In this document: piece by piece, positions 55,139 to 63,080 of the stretch
Layout of the letters: every line of letters starts with the position of its first letter
Position numbering within the stretch: the stretch's first letter is position 1
NCBI GenBank assembly: GCA_964020085.1
Contig: OZ026601.1
Span: forward strand, 10,674,461 to 10,738,460
Length of the DNA stretch: 64,000 nt
Direction of reading: 5' to 3'
Origin: Micromussa lordhowensis
Lineage: Eukaryota > Cnidaria > Anthozoa > Scleractinia > Lobophylliidae
Notes under the pieces: model-generated
Told to the model about the DNA's origin: nothing
Databases searched by the model: none
The model's input: only the letters and a program-made list of their open reading frames with translations
Made by a program: the position numbers and the translations under genes

Positions 55139-55309
55139 AAATTGATGTCAGTTTTTAATGAGTCTGTCCTGTTATTGACAATGAATTTCGTCATCACATT
55201 GTCAAAGTAGTATGCGGATCCACTCGGCGATCCACAGCTACTTTGACAATGTGATGACGAAATTTATGATCAATAACAGGACAGACGCATGAAAAACTGA
55301 CGTCAATTT
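55139..55309. repeat. 171-bp near-perfect hairpin, ~80-bp arms
   Basis: The left arm (AATTGATGTCAGTTTTT ... AAGTAGTATGCGGATC) and right arm (GATCCACAGCTACTTTG ... AAAACTGACGTCAATTT) pair over about 80 bp with roughly ten mismatches and a ~9-base centre. An outer inverted pair (TTTTTACGATAAC at 55012, GTTATCGTAAAAAAC at 55124) lies beside it, so the whole 55009-55309 stretch may be a nested foldback element. Confidence 0.85.
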
Positions 55310-55437
55310 GTTAATTTGAGTGCTTTTTGGGCAATCTTTTATAATTTTTTAATTTTTTAATTTTTTTTTTTAATTTTTTAACAAAGACTAGTGAGCAGCA
55401 CAACGAGAGACTTCTGTAGTTGTAAACTTGGTGTTTT

Positions 55438-55480
55438 ATTCCGACGCGTTTCGTCTCTGTCGGAGACTTCTTCAGGGAAT
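55438..55480 (-). ncRNA. hammerhead ribozyme, intact core
   Basis: Minus strand: stem I AUUCC (55480-55476), core CUGAAGA (55475-55469), an extra A, stem II GUCUC/GAGAC with loop CGACA (55467-55453), core GAAA (55452-55449), CGCGUC with cleavage expected after the C at 55443, and GGAAU (55442-55438) closing stem I. Every core residue fits CUGANGA...GAAA...UH. Stem III is minimal; the CGCG palindrome could let two molecules pair, as proposed for Penelope-type hammerheads. Same strand as the RT fragment next to it. Confidence 0.82.
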
Positions 55481-55615
55481 GAATACAACTGACATAGGAC
55501 AGCATATATATAACTAAGTTTAAACTTCCCATGGAAGTGATAAAATAACTTTAACATGCTGTAAGCGGACGTTACAAGAAACGCCCAAATGTATATGTTA
55601 TTGCGTGTAGTTATA

Positions 55616-55659
55616 TTTTGGGGGCCATACGATTAGCGCTAATCGTATGGCCCCCAAAA
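55616..55659. repeat. perfect 44-bp palindrome
   Basis: 22-bp arms without loop, centred at AGC/GCT (55637/55638): TTTTGGGGGCCATACGATT and its complement. It lies 6 bp past the stop of the Penelope RT frame, between it and the ribozyme. Confidence 0.95.
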
Positions 55660-55665
55660 AACTAG

Positions 55666-56310
55666 CTATTTACAGATATGTGCTAGAGTAGTAGTAGATT
55701 TATAACTAACAATGCAGTCTAAATCTGGTAAATGTGTCTGGATAACCCGCTTGATGCTAGCGTGACTGCAGTTAAAAGTAGATTTAAATACTACCATACT
55801 ACCGCTACGGGATTTCCTGTTACTACTAGAGAACCACTTAGTTCTGTTGATGTATTTTATCTCCCTAAATAGAGGGAGTAGAAACCCGACTGGGTACCCG
55901 CGAAGCCTGAGACGCTTCCAGAATTTGTAACGTATTACGCTAAAAGCTTTAAAAGTAGAGCTATTTCTGGCATAGTGCATAAGTTCGCCTTTAATAAAGG
56001 CTTTCTTGTTGCTTGCGGGATGAAATGATTCAAAAGGAATGTACAGATACTTATTGAGTGGCTTTTGATATGTAGTAAATTGCAGAGTGCTAAAATTAGC
56101 ATCCTTATAAAGGAATAAATCCAGAAACGAGATACTACTTTGGTCAATAACATACGTAAGTTTGATACGATCATTCTGGTTGTTGAGATAACTAAGAAAC
56201 TTCAATAAGGTTTCTTTGGGACCCTCCCAGATAAAAAATATGTCATCAATAAACCGCTTGTACAAAAGTAAATTACTAGAAAATTGCGTGACAAGGGAAA
56301 AGACTAGCAA
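55666..56310 (-). CDS. Penelope-like reverse transcriptase, C-terminal part
   Basis: 214 residues; the frame has no ATG at its start and begins inside the RT. It shows YKRFIDDIFFIW (catalytic DD), ISFLDLFLYKD, TYQKPLNKYLYIPFESFHP and FIKGELMHYARNSSTF, a series typical of Penelope-like RTs (palm to thumb). No GIY-YIG nuclease domain follows before the stop at 55666, so it belongs to an endonuclease-lacking lineage or has lost it. Uninterrupted as far as it goes. Truncated at the 5' side by adjoining Harbinger-like sequence. Confidence 0.82.
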   Translation of the reverse strand: MLVFSLVTQFSSNLLLYKRFIDDIFFIWEGPKETLLKFLSYLNNQNDRIKLTYVIDQSSISFLDLFLYKDANFSTLQFTTYQKPLNKYLYIPFESFHPASNKKAFIKGELMHYARNSSTFKAFSVIRYKFWKRLRLRGYPVGFLLPLFREIKYINRTKWFSSSNRKSRSGSMVVFKSTFNCSHASIKRVIQTHLPDLDCIVSYKSTTTLAHICK

Positions 56311-56517
56311 TCATAGCCTGGTTTTCTGCAATCCTCAAACGCGATTGGGAGTGCGTCGCTTTGTTTTTGGTGAGCCATTAGAATCTTCACTCACTGCCAG
56401 ATGAACTTTCAAGTTGCGTTTGCGCGAGGGCCAATTCCATAACTTGATCACAAGAGCGTTCGGAGAACCAACATTTTCTTCTACGTCTTCTGCTTCTCCA
56501 TCGTTGCCGTCTGACTA

Positions 56518-56553
56518 GGGAGCTTAAGATACAGACGTTTTCAGGGCGACGGC
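56518..56553 (+). repeat. Harbinger terminal inverted repeat, left
   Basis: Starts GGGAGCTTAAGATACAGACG; inverse of 62245-62279 with one indel and few differences. Confidence 0.82.
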
Positions 56554-57314
56554 AACGTGGAGCCTGATTAAGATAGGGGCAGGATTGACTGTGCATGCCG
56601 CCCCGCCGTCGGCGTCACGTCAGCGACGTGAGATCAGTGGGTTTGCCGTCGCGGTGAAAACGTGAGTTGATATTGTTTTTTTTTTAATATACTGCCAATT
56701 TTGCCCCTTGTATTCAAGTGATTGCATTATCACATTTTGCATAAATCATCCCACAATGTCTCGGCCAACTTAAAAGACCTTTTGTTTTCTGTTTAGGTCA
56801 AAATGACTGAAGTCCAAATTGTCAAAGTAAGTTTTGGGCATTTACGCGTACAGTACTTGAATTCTTAACATAAAAGGAAATTTTTTGCTTGCTGCCATAC
56901 TTTTTATCAATTCGTAGATGCATCTCCAAAACGTACACCTAAATCTAAAGAGATTTTCGTAGTTTAGTACGTAATCGTGGACTTGCACGTCATATACTTA
57001 AGCTTTTAAATAGAGTTCTTATCGGATCTTTCCTTTGCTGACTCGCATAGCCAAATGCTGGCTTCTTCGCTAGTGTAGGAGCTCTTGTAAGTTGAGTATC
57101 GTCGAAGGCGTCGAATTGTGTTAAAACTCAGGGTACCTGAGTTCTTGTAACGAATTTGATATAATTAAAGCTGTGCATTCATCTCAGATATTTCAAATTA
57201 TGAGATCTTAAAGACATAGGACATTGATGTTCTGATTACTATATAGCTCTATGAAAAATGCCTTTGTTTCTTGTTTGCAAATTAATTCTAACTTGGACTC
57301 CTTTTTTCAGCACA

Positions 57315-58065
57315 ATGGAATGGACAAACCAGCATGACACATTATTTTTAAGGGAGGTCAGAGCATCAGACCTATATGAAACAAGAAAGGGTAGCCCAGA
57401 GAGAGGAAAGCTATGGGATGAGATTGCTGCAAGACTCAACAGCCTCTCACATCCCAAATTCATCGTTAACAAACGATCATTGCGAGACAGGCTCAATCTT
57501 CTCATGACCAAATTCAAAGCCAAGAATAGGGAGGAAGAAAGAGCAAGTGGTATTAGCCTAGAGTTGCAAGAAACAGACACTGCTGGAAGAGCTGTCTGAA
57601 AAAGAAGAAGAAGAAGCTACAAAAAAGCCCTCAATTGGAGACAAAAAGCAAAATGTTCAACAAGAGAAATCAAAAGCTGAGGAAATGAGGCTCAAGGCAA
57701 TGGAAACAATGGGACAAACGAAAAAACGGGTTGAGAAAAGTAATGAAGTAGATTCAACAAAGAAAAGAAGAAAAAGTACCAGTGATGCTATCGAGTTCTT
57801 GCAAAAGAAAGCAGAACAAGAGTTGGCCTTACAGAGGGAAGAGATGGAAATGAGAAAACAAGAGATGAGAGGTTCCCAGGAGACAACAATGCAGCAGGAA
57901 ATGTTAAGGATGATTCAGCAACAGCAAGAAGATCAGATGAAGCAGCAACAAAGAAGTCAAACCCAACAGCTGCAATTTATGCAGTCTATGTTGAACCAAC
58001 AGCAACAGCAATCACAGGCTCTTCTAAGCCTTATTGATAGGTTGGCTCCCAAGGAAAGTAACTAA
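57315..58065 (+). pseudogene. Myb/SANT-like Harbinger protein, copy 2, one frameshift
   Basis: Follows CTTTTTTCAG at 57310. Residues 1-75 are Myb/SANT-like (MEWTNQHDTLFLREV, RGKLWDEIAARLNSL, LRDRLNLLMTKFKAK). The first frame ends at 57599; the next frame is open from about 57580 and runs through KKRRKSTSDAIEFLQKK and a Gln-rich coiled coil to TAA 58065. A one-base indel near 57570 separates them. The protein would bind the transposon ends and assist the transposase at 60743-62097. Confidence 0.75.
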
Positions 58066-58069
58066 CAGT

Positions 58070-59295
58070 TGCTCATTTGAAGTCTTTCACTTATTAGTAC
58101 CCTTAAAAAATTCATTATTGTGTTTTTATTCTATTTGTGTTCTAGCTGTTGTTAAAAAGTGTTGAGTTAATGTTATGTAAGAATTCATAGGCATTGTCAT
58201 GGTTCTGGAAGCCACCTTCCTTGGCAGATGCATGCAAGCAACAGGCATCACAAAAACAATGCATGGGAATCTGATGGCAAAACATTTCTTAACTGATACT
58301 GTCAGTGAACTTATTGGGCTCTACAAGTTTGTGGGGAACAATTCTACACAATTTTGTGTAACAGAATGCAGTATTTTTCTTTGTATCTTGACATGGACTA
58401 TTAATGTTCAGAATCCAATAATTTTTGTAAGAAAATTCTTTGTAATTGGATTCCCACACAGAGTTGTTTGAACACAAATTGCCTACCCACCAAGATGGCT
58501 CACACTAACGCCAATTATGGAGGGAAATATTAATAACTGCCTACTTTGGGAACTGTAATTGCTAAATTGAAACAAAATTTATATTGCACTGTCAATGGAC
58601 AGTCTTACTGGATGGTAAGCTGCAATGTTTTCCTTTCTGATCCTCCTCATAAAATGTCACTGTCACACAGTAAGAGCCTCAAGAGTGTCAAATTATCTCA
58701 CTGAGGTCATCATGCTCTTTTTTTTTACCTTGCTTAGAACATAATTTCAGGGTGAGTTTGGTCACATGGTTAACTCATTGAAAGAGGCTTATTAAATCAG
58801 GGGTACAACATTGTGAAATAATTCATTTTAATATGACATTTACTTTTATGGGTTTGCTCATATCCCCAGATAAAATACATGGAGCAATAATTGTTTTTAT
58901 TATTTAATAGGGGTTGTACTGTCAAAGCTACACAATCTCAAATGTTACGTTCACAAAGGAGTGAAGTTTTGGAAGTAGTACTCACATACCAATTTCTGTG
59001 TCCATTTAAACAACAGAAAAAAAGGAATTGTTGAAGCTGCAGCTTCTTTGAATTACTTGAGTTGTTACAAAAGAGTTCTTCTTAATTTTTACATTTTATG
59101 CTTTTTTCTTAATCAATATTCAATGGGCAAACACAATCTCTAACTTAAAATGATTTTTCTTTGTGAGCCCAACTGTTGTAGTCTATAGACTCCAATAAGG
59201 AAAGCGACAACAGTTTTTCCCAGTATCAGTTAGTTCACTGTTGATACAATAGTACCAATATATATTTTCTATTAAAAATTGAAGCGTAGCCAGGG
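58070..59295. other. no gene seen
   Basis: Spacer inside the Harbinger element before the Penelope insertion. Confidence 0.45.
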
Positions 59296-59371
59296 TAAGA
59301 CATATTGAAAGATAAAAAAGGATGATAAACTTTCTTCACGCACGAGCCTGGACAGCAATGAAATCACTTCT

Positions 59372-60484
59372 TTGTTGCACTTTGTCTTATCTAACAACTA
59401 CTTTATTTACGATGACAAGATATACAAACAGACTCATGGTTGCGCGATGGGTAGCCCTGTTAGCCCGGTGGTGGCAAACTTATGTATGGAAGCGATCGAA
59501 GACGTTGCCATCAACACCTCTGAAGTAAAACCTAAAGTATGGAAACGTTATGTGGATGACAGCTTTTGCATCATCAAAAGGAATGCTGTCAACTCCTTTC
59601 ATACTTCACTTAATTCCATCGATCCACACATTTCATTCACTATTGAGGAGGAATCTGACCAACAGATCGCTTTCTTAGATACTCTGGTTTCTCATAAGGA
59701 TAATACGATCGCTATAGGTGTATATCACAAAGCAACCCACACGGACAGATATTTAGATTTTTGTTCTCACCATGACAAACGCCACAAGATAAGCACAGCC
59801 GAGACCCTCTTACATCGCGCAACAAAACTGCCTAGTACATCGCAAGGGAAAAACATTGAAATCAACCACGTTACAGATGCTTTACGAGTTAACAACTATC
59901 CCTCCTATGTTATTTCCAACATCTTAAAGCGGAAATTTTCCAAAGCATCTACGCACACCATTCCCACACCTGAAGAATTGGTTTGCATGTTTTTTAAATG
60001 GGCTGCACCTCAAGAGAATCCTAACAATTTGGCGGTCCTTCCCTTTATCAATGGTGTCACGCAGCCACTTACGAGAATTCTTCGAAGGCACGACATTCAA
60101 GTTGTAAATAAGCCGTTCAAAACTTTACAACAAGAATTCCCTTCTCCCAAATTTAGGCCATCTATTGAACATCAACCGAACGTAATTTACAAAATACCCT
60201 GTGCCGACTGTGATTGGTGTTATGTAGGCGAAACTGGCCAGTGTTTTGAAACCCGCAAGAAAGAACACATCAGGAATGTGAAAACATGTGCTAATGGTTC
60301 AAATATTGCGAAACATGCGTGGTCATTCGACCATCGCATAGACTTTGATAATTCTAGTGTCATTGACAAAGGCTCTTTTCGTGTTAGAAAAACCCTGGAG
60401 GCTTGGCACACCTCTGCTACCAAACATGCGGACAATAACTCTAAGCCGATTCCAAACCAGTATAGTATTCTTTTCAAACCGTAG
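59372..60484 (+). CDS. Penelope-like RT + GIY-YIG endonuclease protein, N-terminally truncated
   Basis: 370 residues to TAG 60484; the frame enters without an ATG and is open a little upstream (NEITSLL), so the N-terminal RT fingers are missing. QTHGCAMGSPVSPVVANL and WKRYVDDSFCI (catalytic DD) are RT motifs; FLDTLVSHKD and the following region are palm/thumb. The C-terminus is a GIY-YIG nuclease: VIYKIPCADC, CYVGETGQCFETRKKEH and the Glu of KTLEAWH. This RT-then-GIY-YIG order defines EN-containing Penelope-like elements, which use the nuclease to nick DNA for insertion. Intact apart from the 5' truncation. Confidence 0.9.
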   Translation: MLHFVLSNNYFIYDDKIYKQTHGCAMGSPVSPVVANLCMEAIEDVAINTSEVKPKVWKRYVDDSFCIIKRNAVNSFHTSLNSIDPHISFTIEEESDQQIAFLDTLVSHKDNTIAIGVYHKATHTDRYLDFCSHHDKRHKISTAETLLHRATKLPSTSQGKNIEINHVTDALRVNNYPSYVISNILKRKFSKASTHTIPTPEELVCMFFKWAAPQENPNNLAVLPFINGVTQPLTRILRRHDIQVVNKPFKTLQQEFPSPKFRPSIEHQPNVIYKIPCADCDWCYVGETGQCFETRKKEHIRNVKTCANGSNIAKHAWSFDHRIDFDNSSVIDKGSFRVRKTLEAWHTSATKHADNNSKPIPNQYSILFKP

Positions 60485-60584
60485 TCACCTAATTTAAACG
60501 TTTATATTTTTCTATTGTCATTCTTCATATTTTTATCTCGCCTTTTTTGTATATATTTCATCAACTTGTATTTTAATTTTTTAT

Positions 60585-60614
60585 CTGTCGAAGGCTGTAG
60601 AATGATAGCCAAAA
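60585..60614 (+). ncRNA. degenerate hammerhead motif
   Basis: CUGUCGA (A to U in the core), extra A, stem GGCU/AGCC with a 10-base loop, then AAAA in place of GAAA. Layout equals the intact motifs at 40898 and 55438, including the extra A, but two core residues are changed, so no activity is expected. It lies about 100 bp past the RT/GIY-YIG stop. Confidence 0.4.
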
Positions 60615-60742
60615 GCTCATGTTATTTTTAAAAACTTTTTAGCCAGCGAACGTTTTTATCTTTCAATATATTTTCTGTTGTCATTTCCTGTTTTTTTTTT
60701 TTTAATTCAGCTAATGTAATCCTGGAGGCTCGGAGGGTCAAG

Positions 60743-62097
60743 TTAAAAAAAATCTGCAGTCTGATTACCATAGAGACAGGTTAGAGCATTTCGTAGGAGT
60801 GCACATACAACATATGTTTTACCAACACTACTCAGACCAATTTTTAGATTCTTTTTAAAATCAAGGAATTTGAAATAGTTTAAAATATCACCAAACAGCC
60901 ATTCGACTGACACTCGGACAGAGCTCATGGAATCATTAAACATCTCCATCTCGGGAGTGAGAGCTGCTCCTTGGAATGGTCCTTGGAGGTTCACTCGAAG
61001 AGGATATGCTGGATCTCCATATATGCACATAGCTTGGCCACCGGTGGAAAACGCATATTGTTGCAAGTCTCGTAGGAGTCCAGATTCTGCCAGCATTCCA
61101 GCATCATGTCTCTTTCCTTCTAAAAAGATACTACAGCATTAATTTAATTTCAGAGATAACTAGCACAGAAATCTTGCTTTCGTCATGCATGGATTAAACA
61201 AGATTGCGTGACAAGCCAAAACTGTCCGTTTCATAAATGTAATTGTTTTGCATCTAGATATTACTTGCAATACTTACTCTAGATCCGAAAATATAAGGAA
61301 ATGCTGCCATTCGAAACCATGTTTATAACTATATTTACCTTCTAGATTTGCTTTTCGGATTACATGGTGCATTATTGATAATCAGCAGATCAGTGATAAT
61401 TGATAAACACAGCAACTTGAAAAACATAGTTACCTACGGGGCCGAAAAGATTTGCGATCAACCCATTCGGTAAGACAAGAGACTGAAATTTAATGGCGTG
61501 AACGCGCTTATGTCCATTGTACATCACTCGCTGATGCTGATCAGGTCTGGAAATGGGGCGGACAGTCCCATCAACAAAGCCAAAACAATTCTGAAGTGCA
61601 GCCCCTTTGTCATGAACTAATCAAGCATACATTTCCAGTGCAGGTGGGTTTAGCAGTAAGTTGTTCCATCGAGTAATGCGATGTCTGTGGGTGTTGTAAA
61701 TAAAATCAATCACATGATTTGTGGCCATGCTTAAAACGGGAACTGGACTGCCAAAACGAGACACCATATCACCAAATCTGCATGGGTAAGCAAGCCGTCG
61801 TAAAAGCATACAAAGGCCTTCCATTCCATCTACTACGCTTCCCTGGTTTAGTTTGAAGGATGGTGGTATCTGCAAGGCTTCAGCAAGAACTGGAAGGTCC
61901 TTCTTGTCAAACCTGAATTCTGCTTTGCACTCAGCTTCATTCATATTATCCAAGTCAAAGCGACTATACTCGTGATATGGAAAATTGGGTATTTTTGACG
62001 GAAACATTTCGTATAAAAGCAAGAAATCTTCATCGCTAATAAGATTAGCGTCGTAGTAAAGGACGAGGAGGTTGCGGAACTCTTCAAACGAAGCCAT
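60743..62097 (-). pseudogene. PIF/Harbinger transposase, two exons, one in-frame TGA
   Basis: Exon 1 is 62097-61434 (ATG at 62097, MASFEEFRNLL) and exon 2 is 61119-60743; the GT/AG intron is phase 1 and the join is in frame. The DDE nuclease is complete: GFVDGTVRPISRP (Asp), CIYGDPAYPL (Asp), SVRVSVEWLFGD (Glu). Near the N-terminus are helices for DNA binding. An in-frame TGA at 61621-61619 (codon 159), just before the first catalytic Asp, is the only defect in about 347 codons. The rest is well preserved, so inactivation is recent or the stop is polymorphic. Its Myb-like partner is at 57315. Confidence 0.85.
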
Positions 62098-62244
62098 GCT
62101 ATGACAAAAAAAAAATTTAATTTATCAAGCACAACAAATAGCTTGACAAAGTCGCAAAGGCCGGCCGTCATCAGAAGCTTAACAACTTTAATTATGGCGC
62201 AAAAACGGCAACCTCTGACCCAGTCTACCTTGGTTGTCACGTCG

Positions 62245-62279
62245 CCGTCGCCCCAAAACGTCTGTATCTTAAGCTCCCT
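62245..62279 (-). repeat. Harbinger terminal inverted repeat, right
   Basis: GCCGTCGCCCCAAAACGTCT then GTATCTTAAGCTCCC; inverse of 56518-56553. A similar GGGGCGACGGCGACATGAC lies just outside (62286), so another related end abuts it. Confidence 0.8.
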
Positions 62280-62346
62280 ATTTTCGGGGCGACGGCGACA
62301 TGACAACTCAGGTAGACTGGGTCAGAAGTTGCCGTTTTTGCACCAT

Positions 62347-62661
62347 TAGGGACTTTAAAGGTACTGGCAAACGAGGACACATTGTTGGGGACACATTGTT
62401 GCTCATGATGTTTCTTGGGCGTGCAAACGCGTGGGACACAAAATGAATGTTGTGTTTCCATGCTGCGCAAACTGGGAAACATTTCCTGGGCATCATCGCG
62501 TGCGCAATGCAAACTTGATCAATTTGGTGACGCAACAAAGATGGCGGCAGAAGATAGAGCTGCTGCTGCGTGTATTGTAATTGTGTTCTTGATGGAGGAA
62601 GACGATGAAAGAAGAACAAGAGCCCCGACAGATTGGATTAAGAGTAGAAGACAGAAATTAG
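62347..62661 (+). mobile_element. 5' part of another Harbinger-like element, cut by a BEL/Pao LTR
   Basis: After CCATTA the sequence GGGACTTTAAAGGTACTGGC resembles the GGGACCTTTAGCAGTG end at 52876. A small coding start from ATG 62541 (MAAEDRAAAACIVIVFLMEE, then RRTRAPTDWIKSRRQK) looks like the N-terminus of a Harbinger transposase. It is interrupted at about 62661 by the LTR. Confidence 0.5.
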
Positions 62662-62970
62662 TGTGCTGTCACACTACAATATAGAACATCGAACATTGCG
62701 TGATTATTGCTATTATATTTCTTTCCAACGTTGTGTTACTTAGTTCGCGTGCAGGCGGCCACATTTTTCTTTTGAGATAGGAATCGCCACACCTTAGCTT
62801 ATCATTGAAAGTTGCTATTAGATTAGTCACGCTATATTATCCTCATTGTGGTAATTTCGCTTCAGTTCGTATTAGTTTTTATCGTGTGCAGACCCATCAG
62901 TTCTTTCTGTTTTTACCTTACAATCGAATAAATTTGTTAAGTCCATCGACGGTTTGTTTATGTGGTAACA
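62662..62970 (+). repeat. BEL/Pao 5' LTR (309 bp)
   Basis: Begins TGTGCTGTCACACTACAATA and ends TATGTGGTAACA (TG...CA); contains a CTATATTA word, an AATAAA at about 62927 and lies 110 bp before the gag ATG. The second LTR would be beyond the window. Confidence 0.65.
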
Positions 62971-63080
62971 CTGCCCTATCGGAGCCACGACGTACCGGCC
63001 GAGGTAGCGGAACAGTAAAAACAGAGAACCAGAGGCTTCACGCACAAGCGAGCTGTTCGTTTGGTTGGTAAGGAGTGGCC

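Larger units (their letters stand above)
55438..56310 (-). mobile_element. Penelope-like retroelement fragment without GIY-YIG
   Basis: Minus-strand order: RT C-terminal coding (56310-55666), a perfect 44-bp palindrome in the 3' untranslated part, then a hammerhead ribozyme (55480-55438). Hammerhead motifs in the terminal repeats are a feature of Penelope-like elements. The 5' part of the RT is missing. Confidence 0.8.
59300..60665 (+). mobile_element. Penelope-like element with GIY-YIG, 5'-truncated
   Basis: RT+GIY-YIG ORF and 3' untranslated part. The word TATTGAAAGATAAAAA at 59305 is inverted as TTTTTATCTTTCAATA at 60654, so the insert is bounded by a short inverted repeat, as is sometimes seen with Penelope-like elements. 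A degenerate hammerhead motif is at 60585-60614. Confidence 0.8.
56518..62279. mobile_element. PIF/Harbinger DNA transposon with both terminal repeats
   Basis: GGGAGCTTAAGATACAGACG at 56518 is matched in inverse by CGTCTGTATCTTAAGCTCCC ending 62279; the similarity extends inward through TTTTC(A)GGGCGACGGC (about 36 bp). TA flanks both ends. Inside are a Myb-like gene on + (57315-58065) and a transposase on - (62097-60743), the standard two-gene set. A Penelope-like element lies between them (about 59300-60665). Both genes carry one lesion, so it is probably nonfunctional though recent. Confidence 0.8.

Noticed and set aside
61580..61625. A ~41-bp mini-intron removing the TGA in the Harbinger transposase
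   Set aside because: GT and AG can be found, but the intron would be unusually short and would remove coding that looks typical for the family; a nonsense change is simpler.
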